DNA of 64,000 nucleotides, from the NCBI GenBank assembly GCA_023228065.1, contig JALOBX010000001.1, positions 62,001 to 126,000 on the forward strand, in the 5' to 3' direction. The notes beneath the pieces were generated by a model. It searched no databases, was not told where the DNA came from, and saw nothing but the letters and a program-made list of their open reading frames with translations. This DNA comes from Candidatus Pacearchaeota archaeon. GTDB taxonomy: Archaea > Nanoarchaeota > Nanoarchaeia > Pacearchaeales > GW2011-AR1. Both the position numbers and the translations under genes were made by a program. The stretch's first letter is position 1. Every line of letters begins with the position of its first letter. This document shows positions 51,091-58,202 of this stretch, in pieces.

Positions 51091-51918
51091 TTTTATATCT
51101 GTTGCTAAATCCGAAGGAGTTTTCCCTTTCAGTGCGAGATGAGGGCGAATGAAGTTATAATAAATTTCAAATCCTTTCATTATTGAATTTGCACTTTCTA
51201 TACTTCCGTGAAAACCTCTGAATGTTTTTGTTCTTTGTCTTAATGAGTTGTGCATTCTTTCAATCATAATATTGAAACCTTCTCTTTTTAATTGAGTTAC
51301 AACTTTATGTTTTATTTTATTTCTCTGAAAATTATAATATCCGAATGCTAAATTAACTGCTTTTGGATATGCAAGAAATCCGTCTGAAGTTATTGTTTCA
51401 AATTGATTATCTGTTTTCTTTCTTGCTAATTTCAAAACTTGTTTAAGTTCATTCTGTCCTCTTGATTTAACATAATTTGAAGCAACCATAAATCTTGTTT
51501 TTGTATCAATAGAATCAATAAACCAACTTTGCTTTCCTTTTGTTTTGTATTCTACTTCGTCAATCTGCATTTCTTTTCCAACTTGCAATTTAAGATTATC
51601 TGTGAATTGAGAAATCTTTTTTGAATACTTGACAATCCACTGATATATAGAAACCCAACTTGCATTATGAGGATAAAATGCTTGTAAGTGGTGCTGTATC
51701 TGTCTTGTGCTTACTCCCTTGTAAAATAAGTCCAAACAGAGAGTTATCTTTTGAGGATTATTTCTCATTCTGTAGAATGGAGTTTTCTCTATGAACTTTT
51801 TAGAGCAAGATTTACAATAATATCTTTGCTGTTTTCCGTGCGTTTCCGTTATAAAGCATCCTCGCTTTACTACTTCTTGACTTTTGCAGTGAGGACAGAT
51901 AATCTGATTATTTTTCAT
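51043..51918 (-). CDS. DDE transposase (IS6/IS240-like)
   Basis: 291 residues. N-terminal zinc finger (CPHCKSQEVVKRGC... RYYCKSCSKKF) and a helix-turn-helix (GVSTRQIQHHLQAFYPHNAS), then a DDE catalytic core: Asp in MQIDEVE, Asp in ITSDGFLAYPK, Glu in MIERMHNSLRQRTKTFRGFH. Organisation matches IS6/IS240-type single-ORF elements. The promoter on the minus strand is embedded in two operator-like sites (51929-51963). Intact reading frame, so possibly active. Confidence 0.88.
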   Translation of the reverse strand: MKNNQIICPHCKSQEVVKRGCFITETHGKQQRYYCKSCSKKFIEKTPFYRMRNNPQKITLCLDLFYKGVSTRQIQHHLQAFYPHNASWVSIYQWIVKYSKKISQFTDNLKLQVGKEMQIDEVEYKTKGKQSWFIDSIDTKTRFMVASNYVKSRGQNELKQVLKLARKKTDNQFETITSDGFLAYPKAVNLAFGYYNFQRNKIKHKVVTQLKREGFNIMIERMHNSLRQRTKTFRGFHGSIESANSIMKGFEIYYNFIRPHLALKGKTPSDLATDIKLEENNKWLELIKMSC

Positions 51919-51928
51919 AGTATAATTC

Positions 51929-51963
51929 GGTAACCGAACTATATAAATATATCGGTACCCGAA
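51929..51963 (-). promoter_or_regulatory. Paired operator around the transposase TATA box
   Basis: GGTAACCGAA (51929-51938) and GGTACCCGAA (51954-51963) in the same orientation, 15 bp apart, with TATATAAATAT between them. On the minus strand this reads TTCGGGTACC - TATA - TTCGGTTACC just before the ATG at 51918. The identical design occurs at 53623-53657, so this is probably a repressor site; the sites might alternatively be element-end repeats. Confidence 0.6.
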
Positions 51964-52046
51964 AATACAATAGAAAAGTATTTAAATACTTATTAATATA
52001 ATATAACTATATAAAACTAAATAACTATATTTTATATATAACTAAT

Positions 52047-53315
52047 ATGAAAACACCTGATGGAAATATGGAATTTGAAAATATCTGGGCAAAGTTTGGA
52101 TTAAGAAGTAGTCCTTATACTCCTTCCCCACTTTCACTAATTGGAGATATAGAAATTGGAAAAGCGTTTTATGGAAGAAAAAGTGAACTTAATACTCTTG
52201 GTAAGAGAGTTAATTCAAATTCTTCAAGTATCACCCTTATCTATGGAAAAAGTGGAGAAGGAAAAACTTCACTGGGGAACTATTTAAGATGGAAATTATG
52301 CCGTGAAAAAAGTTTTAAAGAAAGTAAATTTATAACTATTGTAGAAGAAATGAGGGTTCAAAATGATTGGAATCTTTCTGAGTTCATTCGTCAAACTTTA
52401 TTTAAAATATATAATGCTTCTATAATTTTTAACTGGAAAAATGAAGGTATGGAATTAAAGACATTAGAGCAAATAAAAAATAATCTTGATTTATTTAGTC
52501 AAAGAAGTTGTGAAATATCCAATGAAGGACTAAAGATAAATGAGACAAAGGGGAATTATTCTTCCTTACCCATAGAAGTTTTACAGGGCTGGTTTTTACA
52601 ATTATGTCAAGAGATAAAAGGGTACAATAAGAAAATTATCTTACAATATAATAACTTAGAAAATTTATCTGATGATGAATTAGGAAAATTTTTAATGTCT
52701 ATAAAAGAGATATTGGAAATCCCTAACACTCATTGGTTATTTCTTGGAACATCAGAAAGTATATCTGTAGTTGAACAATATCCCCAACTTCATTCAAGAT
52801 TCAAAAATTATTTACGATTAGAAACTTTAACTAAGGAGGAAGTATTGGAAATATTAAAATTAAGATGTGAATGTTTAAGTACGGATGGAATAAATTACAT
52901 TAAACCATATGATGAAGAAACAATTATTAATCTTTATGAAAAATTAAATGGAAATATGAGGTTTATTTTTAAAATTCTTGATGATATAGCAGAAAAACTT
53001 TCCTCATCTAATTGTAAAGTAACTATAAATGAAATAAATTATATTCAACAAAAAGAAAGAGAAAAAACATTTGGGAGATTAACCCCCAATCATCAGAAGA
53101 TTTTATCTTATTTAGTTAATAAGGAAGAAAGTTCTATGACGGATTTATCTTTAGGAACGGGAATATTACCAAGCAATCTACCTAAAGAAATTAGGGAATT
53201 AAAAGATAAAGGGATAATAGTTACATCAGAAGACCCAAATGACAAAAGGTTTACCTTAGTAAAGCTTTCTCAAAAAACATTCTTGAATTTTGTATTCTCA
53301 AAATCCGAAGAATAA
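52047..53315 (+). CDS. AAA+ ATPase with C-terminal winged helix
   Basis: 422 residues. N-terminal FGLRSSPYTPSPLSLIGDIE resembles the start of ExeA/TniB-type ATPases; Walker A is YGKSGEGKTS, Walker B is degenerate (KIILQYNNLENL, Asn for Asp), and sensor-like LFLGTSES and RFKNYLRLETLTKEEVLEIL follow, as in Orc1/Cdc6- or TniB-like AAA+. C-terminal winged helix (LSYLVNKEESSMTDLSLGTG). It sits between transposase and AbrB-like gene and may be an accessory, anti-element or plasmid-replication factor; none is proven. Confidence 0.75.
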   Translation: MKTPDGNMEFENIWAKFGLRSSPYTPSPLSLIGDIEIGKAFYGRKSELNTLGKRVNSNSSSITLIYGKSGEGKTSLGNYLRWKLCREKSFKESKFITIVEEMRVQNDWNLSEFIRQTLFKIYNASIIFNWKNEGMELKTLEQIKNNLDLFSQRSCEISNEGLKINETKGNYSSLPIEVLQGWFLQLCQEIKGYNKKIILQYNNLENLSDDELGKFLMSIKEILEIPNTHWLFLGTSESISVVEQYPQLHSRFKNYLRLETLTKEEVLEILKLRCECLSTDGINYIKPYDEETIINLYEKLNGNMRFIFKILDDIAEKLSSSNCKVTINEINYIQQKEREKTFGRLTPNHQKILSYLVNKEESSMTDLSLGTGILPSNLPKEIRELKDKGIIVTSEDPNDKRFTLVKLSQKTFLNFVFSKSEE

Positions 53316-53365
53316 TCATAATCATCTATTGTAATAACTGCAGATAAAAGATATGGTGTAGGAAA

Positions 53366-53435
53366 GGGCTAACCTCATTTGTAACGAGGAGCCCAATCCG
53401 TCACGGAGCCCGAAAACAATGTAGTCGTAGGGCTC
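53366..53435 (+). ncRNA. GC-rich structured region, candidate non-coding RNA
   Basis: First hairpin: GGGCT-AA-CCTC (53366-53376) pairs with GAGG-AGCCC (53386-53394), 9 bp with a 2-nt bulge. Second: GAGCCC (53406-53411) pairs with GGGCTC (53430-53435) over an 18-nt loop. The two hairpins share AGCCC/GGGCT and could rearrange. The GC content is well above the flanks and no ORF fits. Strand is not certain; plus is assumed from the ATPase upstream. Confidence 0.5.
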
Positions 53436-53452
53436 TTTGATTCCCAAGAAGA

Positions 53453-53611
53453 TTATTCTTTTTCTATTATAATCTTATTATTGTCAAATTTGACTTTTAA
53501 ATCTTTAGATAAAAATTTGCTATCTTCAACAACTTTTTTAGGTAGATTAATTTTATATTTGAAATAAGTAGTATCACCAACTTTTTTATCCACTGATTTC
53601 ATTATCTTCAT
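53453..53611 (-). CDS. AbrB/SpoVT-like DNA-binding protein (52 aa)
   Basis: From the ATG at 53611: MKIMKSVDKKVGDTTYFKYK then INLPKKVVEDSKFLSKDLKV, a swapped-hairpin AbrB-type pattern (K-x-I-x-L-P-K-x-V). Such proteins are repressors, often antitoxins; no toxin gene is next to it. The ATG at 53644 lies within the promoter TATA region and is rejected. The promoter carries the same operator pair as the transposase, so autoregulation and transposase control are plausible. Confidence 0.65.
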   Translation of the reverse strand: MKIMKSVDKKVGDTTYFKYKINLPKKVVEDSKFLSKDLKVKFDNNKIIIEKE

Positions 53612-53622
53612 AAGAGAAATTA

Positions 53623-53657
53623 GGTAACCGAAGTTTTTAAACATTTAGGTATCCGAA
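53623..53657 (-). promoter_or_regulatory. Paired operator around the AbrB-like gene TATA box
   Basis: GGTAACCGAA (53623-53632) and GGTATCCGAA (53648-53657), 15 bp apart, with TTTTTAAACAT between. Same site sequence, orientation and spacing as the transposase promoter at 51929-51963. TATA centre to ATG (53611) is about 27 nt, consistent with a leaderless transcript. Confidence 0.65.
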
Positions 53658-53716
53658 AGAATTGGCTTGGTCAACCCAGCCTAAAAACAAATAAACTTTT
53701 TGTTTTAAAAATAACC

Positions 53717-53809
53717 TTATAGTTTTTGAATTAAGGCAATTCCAAAACAAATTAAAAGGTAAATCCCAAAAGAGATAAAACCTAATTTAATTACATTTTC
53801 TACTTCCAT
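53717..53809 (-). CDS. Possible 30-residue membrane peptide
   Basis: MEVENVIKLGFISFGIYLLI continues CFGIALIQKL: a single hydrophobic helix. It lies in the 300-bp gap between the AbrB-like gene and the nitroreductase, which otherwise holds only AT-rich sequence. No Shine-Dalgarno; coding is uncertain. Confidence 0.35.
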   Translation of the reverse strand: MEVENVIKLGFISFGIYLLICFGIALIQKL

Positions 53810-53915
53810 TAATTTATAAGATATTCAGAAAATTTAAGCTTATCGGTTATTGAAAAATAACAACATAAAAGACCAATTAAGTTAACAATGTAATTGATTG
53901 GAAAGATTATTAAAT

Positions 53916-54479
53916 TCAATAAACTCTTTTTTCCGGCTTGTCCATCTTGACATTGCCGTAAGAATCAAAATATAAAATTCTGTCCAAATCTATTTTTGCT
54001 TTCCGTGTTCTTGCTTTTTCTTTTTCATAACCTATTGGAAAAATTGCTTCAATATCTATGTTATCAGGAATTTTTAATTCTCTTTTGATTTGTTCTTCAA
54101 CAAAATATCCTACCCAACAAGTTGACAATCCTGATTCTATTATTTTCAAGAAAAAATTCTGCATTGCTGCTCCTGCTTGCTGTCGTGTCCAAATTTTTGC
54201 AGATTCTTTTCCGTATAAATTTGATGGGCGTGAAGGATTTGAACAAACTACTACAATATATTTCACTTGAGCAATAAATTGTTGCTGACAAGCTTCTGCA
54301 ATTTTGTTTATTTTATCTTCATCACTAACTACAATAAATTTTAATGTATAATTTCCTCCAGCCATAGGAGCATATCTTGCAGAATCAATTGCTTCAATAA
54401 TATCTCTCCAATCAGGTTTCTTTTTTGGATTAAACTTTCTAACACAATGCCTGTTCTGAATTGCCTTGTCTAATTCCAT
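53916..54479 (-). CDS. Nitroreductase-family flavoprotein
   Basis: 187 residues. Typical start AIQNRHCVRKFNPKKKPDW (R-x-S/C-x-R-x-F), SARYAPMAGGNYTLKFIVVS, then GAAMQNFFLKIIESGLSTCW (FMN-binding helix GAA.QN), VGYFVEEQIKRELKIPDNID and FPIGYEKEKART. FMN-dependent NAD(P)H oxidoreductase; substrate unknown. The RXR motif and helix are intact, so the enzyme is likely functional. Confidence 0.9.
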   Translation of the reverse strand: MELDKAIQNRHCVRKFNPKKKPDWRDIIEAIDSARYAPMAGGNYTLKFIVVSDEDKINKIAEACQQQFIAQVKYIVVVCSNPSRPSNLYGKESAKIWTRQQAGAAMQNFFLKIIESGLSTCWVGYFVEEQIKRELKIPDNIDIEAIFPIGYEKEKARTRKAKIDLDRILYFDSYGNVKMDKPEKRVY

Positions 54480-54530
54480 AAAATAGTCTAAGTGGAATAG
54501 ATTTATAAATTATATTTTTTTAAATATTAT

Positions 54531-54692
54531 ATGGCAGCAACACCACCAGACCCAAGAAAAAGAAAACTTGACTATAATGTAGCTCAACAGGTTTATGATG
54601 AATTTGCAAAAGCTTGTAGCAGAAAAGGATTTGCACCGCAAGTTATTCTTGAAAAATTAATGGCTAAGTTCAATCAGACAGGACAGATTTAG
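54531..54692 (+). CDS. Small ribbon-helix-helix-like protein (53 aa)
   Basis: MAATPPDPRKRKLDYNVAQQ continues VYDEFAKACSRKGFAPQVIL then EKLMAKFNQTGQI. The pattern of a short strand (KLDYNVAQ) and two helices with G in the turn fits a RHH/CopG-type or plasmid-type regulator. Divergent from the nitroreductase gene, whose promoter it could control. A TATA-like ATATTTTTTTAAATATTAT is directly upstream. Confidence 0.6.
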   Translation: MAATPPDPRKRKLDYNVAQQVYDEFAKACSRKGFAPQVILEKLMAKFNQTGQI

Positions 54693-54719
54693 AGCCCAAC
54701 CCACTCACCCGAGAAGGAA

Positions 54720-54748
54720 ATTATTATCACCTCTTTTTTGAATAATAA
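54720..54748 (+). terminator. Hairpin terminator repeat
   Basis: TTATTAT (54721-54727) pairs with ATAATAA (54742-54748). The first 18 nt are identical to the terminator after tRNA-Arg at 32446. It ends the RHH transcript. Confidence 0.5.
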
Positions 54749-54811
54749 CAAACTTGTAAAAATTATTTTTAATCTTAGAATTAATATTCATTCTTAATAT
54801 TCATTCTTCAA

Positions 54812-54885
54812 CGTCCCGGGCAGGATTCGAACCTACGACCCCATGATTAACAGTCATGTGCTCTAACCAACTGAGCTACCGGGAC
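54812..54885 (-). tRNA. tRNA-Asn (anticodon GTT)
   Basis: Reads 54885 to 54812, 74 nt. Acceptor GTCCCGG/CCGGGAC with G73, D stem GCTC/GAGC with GG in the loop, anticodon stem CATGA/TCATG around CTGTTAA (GTT), T arm with TTCGAAT. No intron. Confidence 0.95.
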
Positions 54886-54917
54886 ATAATCAACCGAAAT
54901 TTTTTTGATATTTAAAG

Positions 54918-55448
54918 TTATTCTTTAGATTTCTTGTACTTCCTCTTCTTTTCTTTTAACCCCAAATCAAAAACAGGCTTAATATGATGCTTTTCTAAAA
55001 ATGAATAAACATTTGATTGTTTTGAACCTTGAATTATTGAGATTACTGCCTTTTGGGCATTTTCTATTAATTCTGGAGAACCTATAATACCAACATCATT
55101 ATCATTTATTTCAAAATTGCATTCTGTTAAATCAGATAGTGTCTTTAATGTTTTTCCACCCCTTCCTATTATTCTTGCTCTTATTGTTTCAAAATCTTTT
55201 CTTGGAGTATAATCTTTTATATTTATAATCTCGAAGAGAAAATCTTCCTGTTTAATTAACAATGCAACTGAAATAGGAAATCCAAAACTGATTGCATCGA
55301 TTACTTTTTCTGCAAGATATTCATTCTCTGGAGTTCCATCTAAAGTTATGTCTTTTCCTCTTATTGACATTTTTACTTCAATTGTATCTTCAATATCTTT
55401 CTTGTTCCTTAAGATTTTAGAAGCTTTTTCAGAGAATATAGTCCTCAT
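54918..55448 (-). CDS. Pno1/Dim2-like KH-domain protein
   Basis: 176 residues with two KH domains. The second is clear: RIIGRGGKTLKTLSDLTECN (GxxG = GRGG) and IIGSPELIENAQKAVISIIQ, ending SNVYSFLEKHHIK, as in archaeal Dim2/Pno1, which acts on 3' end maturation of 16S rRNA with aIF2-alpha and Nob1. aIF1A lies next on the same strand (276 nt upstream), consistent with a translation-linked cluster. Confidence 0.9.
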   Translation of the reverse strand: MRTIFSEKASKILRNKKDIEDTIEVKMSIRGKDITLDGTPENEYLAEKVIDAISFGFPISVALLIKQEDFLFEIINIKDYTPRKDFETIRARIIGRGGKTLKTLSDLTECNFEINDNDVGIIGSPELIENAQKAVISIIQGSKQSNVYSFLEKHHIKPVFDLGLKEKKRKYKKSKE

Positions 55449-55535
55449 ATTTTAACTAAATAATTAAGGGTTTTAAGTTTTTGTGTATCTTCCAAAAATA
55501 ACAATCTTTTTATAGGAGTATTTTATCAATAGGGC

Positions 55536-55727
55536 ATGGAAAAAATATATGAACTTGAATTCAAGACACAAATTGGTCCAAATAGCCATATTCATAAGAT
55601 TTATCTACAAGGAAAGAAAGTTTTGGGATATACTACTTTTTCTCCTTTCATTATTGAAAATGTAACTATAAAAGAAATTGATGAGAGAAATGTCCCTAAA
55701 AATATAGCAGACAAAATTAAAAATTAA
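55536..55727 (+). CDS. Unknown small protein (63 aa)
   Basis: Starts MEKIYELEFKTQIGPNSHIH, a beta-strand-rich sequence (KIYLQGKKVLGYTTFSPFII, ENVTIKEIDERNVPKNIAD). Lies opposite in direction between the KH-protein and aIF1A genes and overlaps the aIF1A stop by 4 nt. TATA-like TTTTTATAG lies about 27 nt before the ATG. No family recognised. Confidence 0.6.
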   Translation: MEKIYELEFKTQIGPNSHIHKIYLQGKKVLGYTTFSPFIIENVTIKEIDERNVPKNIADKIKN

Positions 55728-56077
55728 AATTCGCTTGTTTCTGTTTTAAGATATCCTTTCTTTTTCAGCCATTCAATCTGATTTGGCTTGTATTTGAGTA
55801 TTACATCTCCTTTATTCTTATCCAATTCCCAAGGTTCAACAATTACAACATCTCCTGGGCGAAGCCAAAGTTTTCTTTTTAATCTTCCAGGAACACGGCA
55901 ATTTCTATTTTTTCCATCAAGACAATTTACCATCATTTTATTTCCTCCAAGACGCTGTTCAATAACTCCTATTACTTCTTCCCCTTTGGGTAATGGAGCA
56001 CGGCTAACAAACTGTTGTTCGCCTTCAGCATTTTCAACTTCTCCTTGTTCTTCTGTGTCTTCAAATTCTTCTGGCAT
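55724..56077 (-). CDS. Translation initiation factor aIF1A
   Basis: 117 residues. OB-fold: GEEVIGVIEQRLGGNKMMVN, CLDGKNRNCRVPGRLKRKLW, LRPGDVVIVEPWELDKNKGD, VILKYKPNQIEWLKKKGYL. These match eIF1A/aIF1A. An N-terminal acidic stretch (EEFEDTEEQGEVENAEGEQQ) is longer than in many archaea. It works on the small subunit A site during initiation. Confidence 0.95.
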   Translation of the reverse strand: MPEEFEDTEEQGEVENAEGEQQFVSRAPLPKGEEVIGVIEQRLGGNKMMVNCLDGKNRNCRVPGRLKRKLWLRPGDVVIVEPWELDKNKGDVILKYKPNQIEWLKKKGYLKTETSEF

Positions 56078-56152
56078 AATTATTGGACAGAAATATTGTT
56101 TATAAAATTATGGAATATAAATCTTTAAATAACTCCATTTTATCTAAAAATC

Positions 56153-56824
56153 ATGGCACCATTGATAGATGTTAGCAATGAGGTTTTAAACAGACTTAAT
56201 CAGTTAGGAATTCATTATAAATTAAAAAATTCTGAATCAAAAAAAAGAGACAATTCTAACTTTATTTATGTCCCCTCAATAAATCTTTATGTTGCAAAAG
56301 AAAGAACTTTATTGGGAAAAGACTTTTACGAATCACAAAATATTCTTCATGAAAACAATGAAAAAATGCTGACTCCTTTTGAATTTATAGAATTTTTGAA
56401 ATATACAAAAGAAAATCATCAAGATATTTATAATGAAACAACAAAAGTTCAATGCCCTTGGAAAGCAGAATGGCTTGGTGCTGATTTTAAAACAGAAGGA
56501 GATTGTATGTACGTTATCTATTCTCTTTTTGATTCAAAAGGAAAAATTGTTCAAAAGAAAGAGATTCTTGATAGGAATACTTTAATGAGAGATAAAACTC
56601 CTGGAATTTCTCTTGATAATTATCTGCAGAATCCTACTAAGCAAGGCTTTCCCAGCAAAAAAGTCAAGTCAGTAAATTTATATTCCTGGTATCCAAGAAG
56701 CAATAATAATTTAGTCGAGAGATTCAATGCTTTTGAGATTGGTGGGGCTTGCTTGTTTGGTTACAGGCTTCCATCTTTCAGAAATTCTAATCTTGGAGTA
56801 CGAGCAGCTAAGCTGCTAGATTAA
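56153..56824 (+). CDS. Unknown protein (223 aa) with a C-terminal 'LGVRAAK' motif
   Basis: Starts MAPLIDVSNEVLNRLNQLGI. The middle has CPWKAEWLGADFKTEGDCMY; the end (SLYSWYPRSNN-type: VNLYSWYPRSNNNLVERFNA, then PSFRNSNLGVRAAKLLD) resembles the end of C-type-lectin/formylglycine-enzyme-like folds (RN...GVRAA). No signal peptide. No reverse transcriptase lies near, so nothing shows diversification. Function unknown. Confidence 0.65.
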   Translation: MAPLIDVSNEVLNRLNQLGIHYKLKNSESKKRDNSNFIYVPSINLYVAKERTLLGKDFYESQNILHENNEKMLTPFEFIEFLKYTKENHQDIYNETTKVQCPWKAEWLGADFKTEGDCMYVIYSLFDSKGKIVQKKEILDRNTLMRDKTPGISLDNYLQNPTKQGFPSKKVKSVNLYSWYPRSNNNLVERFNAFEIGGACLFGYRLPSFRNSNLGVRAAKLLD

Positions 56825-56861
56825 TTTTTATTATTCAGAAAAATTAGTTGAACAATCTTAA

Positions 56862-57416
56862 TTATTTCTTCTTTAAAACATAGAAAAAATGTTTTTTATG
56901 AAACGGAAATAAATCTGTTTGAGCTACAATTTCAAAATATTCTTTTAATTCTTTTTCGGCATCTTTGGCTGTTTCCTTAAAATCTTTCTGCGAGATGCTT
57001 TGTGTCTTAAGAGAAAGAAAAATCCTGCATTTTTTGTCTACTAATTTGGAAGCATTAGTTAATATTCTAATCTGATCTGTTGAAGGAATGTCCTGAAATA
57101 AAATATCTGCTTTTTCTTTGAACATTGCTTTTTGTATAAAATCTGTATCTCTTGCATCACTGAAAATTGGAGCAATGTTCTCTTTTTTTTCTGCAAGCTT
57201 GACAAGTCTTATCGCCATCTGCGGAGAATTTTCAACTGCGAAAACAATTCCTTTTGTTAATTTTGATATTTGTCCCACTGTTGTTCCAGAAGAAGCTCCC
57301 AAGTAGAGAACATTTTCACTTCCAGTTAAATTCGCATTCAGCCCTTTCTCTAGTGCTGCTTTCCATTTGCTTGTATTCGGATTCCATTCTTCTTTGTTTT
57401 TCATTTGGTTTCTCAT
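56862..57416 (-). CDS. flpA: Fibrillarin-like rRNA/tRNA 2'-O-methyltransferase
   Basis: 184 residues. VLYLGASSGTTVGQISKLTK (SAM-binding motif I), GIVFAVENSPQMAIRLVKLA, NIAPIFSDARDTDFIQKAMF, ADILFQDIPSTDQIRILTNA and RIFLSLKTQSISQKDFKETA with terminal FPFHKKHFFYVLKKK. This is fibrillarin with a short N terminus (NPNTSKWKAAL fits the WNPxRSKLAAAI start). It methylates RNA guided by C/D sRNAs, together with Nop5 encoded just upstream. An 81-nt insert separates it from nop5. Confidence 0.93.
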   Translation of the reverse strand: MRNQMKNKEEWNPNTSKWKAALEKGLNANLTGSENVLYLGASSGTTVGQISKLTKGIVFAVENSPQMAIRLVKLAEKKENIAPIFSDARDTDFIQKAMFKEKADILFQDIPSTDQIRILTNASKLVDKKCRIFLSLKTQSISQKDFKETAKDAEKELKEYFEIVAQTDLFPFHKKHFFYVLKKK

Positions 57417-57507
57417 TAAAATTTTCTACTCGCGACTTCGCTTGTTTAACACTGACATTTCTTCCGCGAAGTCGCTCGCCCTCAGCCGCTGTCGTAAGGT
57501 TTCTCAT
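57407..57507 (-). repeat. 81-nt palindromic insert flanked by 10-nt direct repeats
   Basis: ATGAGAAACC (minus strand) occurs at 57507-57498 and again at 57416-57407, the second copy being the fibrillarin start. Between them lie 81 GC-rich nt with GCGACTTCGC/GCGAAGTCGC (57432-57441 with 57466-57475), a 10-bp perfect stem over 24 nt. The copies look like a target-site duplication; before insertion the nop5 stop and flpA start would have overlapped. Confidence 0.65.
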
Positions 57508-58178
57508 CATCGGGCAAAATTTTGAAAATAATCCTGTTTAATGGATATTGCGATTTTGTTTGCTAATTGTCTTGCTGTTTTCCCTTTATCTTTTTGTGAT
57601 TTTAGTTTATTTGAATAATAAATTAATCCATACTTTGGACATGGTTTTTTCTTTGCAATATGCCTGAACATTGCTTTTTCAGCACCAATCAGTTGAATTG
57701 TACTTGAAGGCATTTTGTACAAATTATCAATCCCTCCAACAGAACTTATTAATTTACCAATAATATAAGGTTCTATATTCTGATAAGAATTAGGCAGATA
57801 TTTTTTAACTAATTTTTCTAATATTTTTTCAAAATCTGTTAGTTTATTTTTATCTTTTAATACACATCTTTCATCTAAACTTTTTATAAACTGATATAAA
57901 TAACTTTTTTCAGATTCATCTAAATTCAATCCTTCTTTTGAATCTAATTTTGATTTCTTTAATTCCTGAAAAATTTCCTTTGTGTCTTCCTTATTTGAAT
58001 AAGGATATAATAAATTATAAATTTCTTTTATCCTTCCATAAAAATTTGGATTCCTATTTCGCTTGGAATCTTCTAAAATTCTTGTAAAAAAAATTATTAA
58101 ATTATCCTTTAAAATGTTTTTCTGAATATTTTTCTTTGATTGTTCAATATTCCACTGAATAATCTGATTAGATTCCAT
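57507..58178 (-). CDS. nop5: Nop5/Nop56-58-like box C/D RNP scaffold protein
   Basis: 223 residues. The NOP domain is clear: YIIGKLISSVGGIDNLYKMP, SSTIQLIGAEKAMFRHIAKK, KPCPKYGLIYYS and KTARQLANKIAISIKQDYF. The N-terminal part is shorter than in larger archaeal Nop5 proteins. Nop5 holds the L7Ae-bound sRNA and recruits fibrillarin. The chain ends QNFAR at the insert boundary; a longer basic tail seen in many relatives is absent. Confidence 0.92.
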   Translation of the reverse strand: MESNQIIQWNIEQSKKNIQKNILKDNLIIFFTRILEDSKRNRNPNFYGRIKEIYNLLYPYSNKEDTKEIFQELKKSKLDSKEGLNLDESEKSYLYQFIKSLDERCVLKDKNKLTDFEKILEKLVKKYLPNSYQNIEPYIIGKLISSVGGIDNLYKMPSSTIQLIGAEKAMFRHIAKKKPCPKYGLIYYSNKLKSQKDKGKTARQLANKIAISIKQDYFQNFAR

Positions 58179-58202
58179 TACTAAATAATAAGAATTACTT
58201 TT

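Larger units (their letters stand above)
51040..51965 (-). mobile_element. Insertion sequence with DDE transposase
   Basis: The left limit is set where it truncates the gene at 50290; the right limit is approximate, just beyond the promoter/operator pair. No clear terminal inverted repeats or target duplication could be found by eye: the right end (TTCGGGTACC read inward) has no good partner at the left. Confidence 0.55.

Noticed and set aside
51043..51918. TnpB/IS200-type element with a guide RNA
   Set aside because: The ORF is a DDE transposase; no RuvC-like or TnpA Y1 motifs occur, so the nearby structured region is not an omega RNA of this type.
52047..53315. Orc1/Cdc6 replication initiator with an origin beside it
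   Set aside because: Walker B is degenerate, the N terminus is ExeA/TniB-like, and no origin recognition boxes flank it.
53612..53644. Longer start for the AbrB-like protein at 53644
   Set aside because: This ATG overlaps the TATA region between the two operator sites, so could not be transcribed from that promoter.
57417..57507. Box C/D sRNA inside the nop5-flpA gap (TGATGA and CTGA present)
   Set aside because: One C-like and one D-like box occur, but C' and D boxes and the terminal stem are missing; the direct repeats explain the segment better.
57316..57510. 64-codon minus-strand ORF across the nop5-flpA insert
   Set aside because: Overlaps the fibrillarin start in another frame; its opening is a product of the duplicated ATGAGAAACC and the insert.
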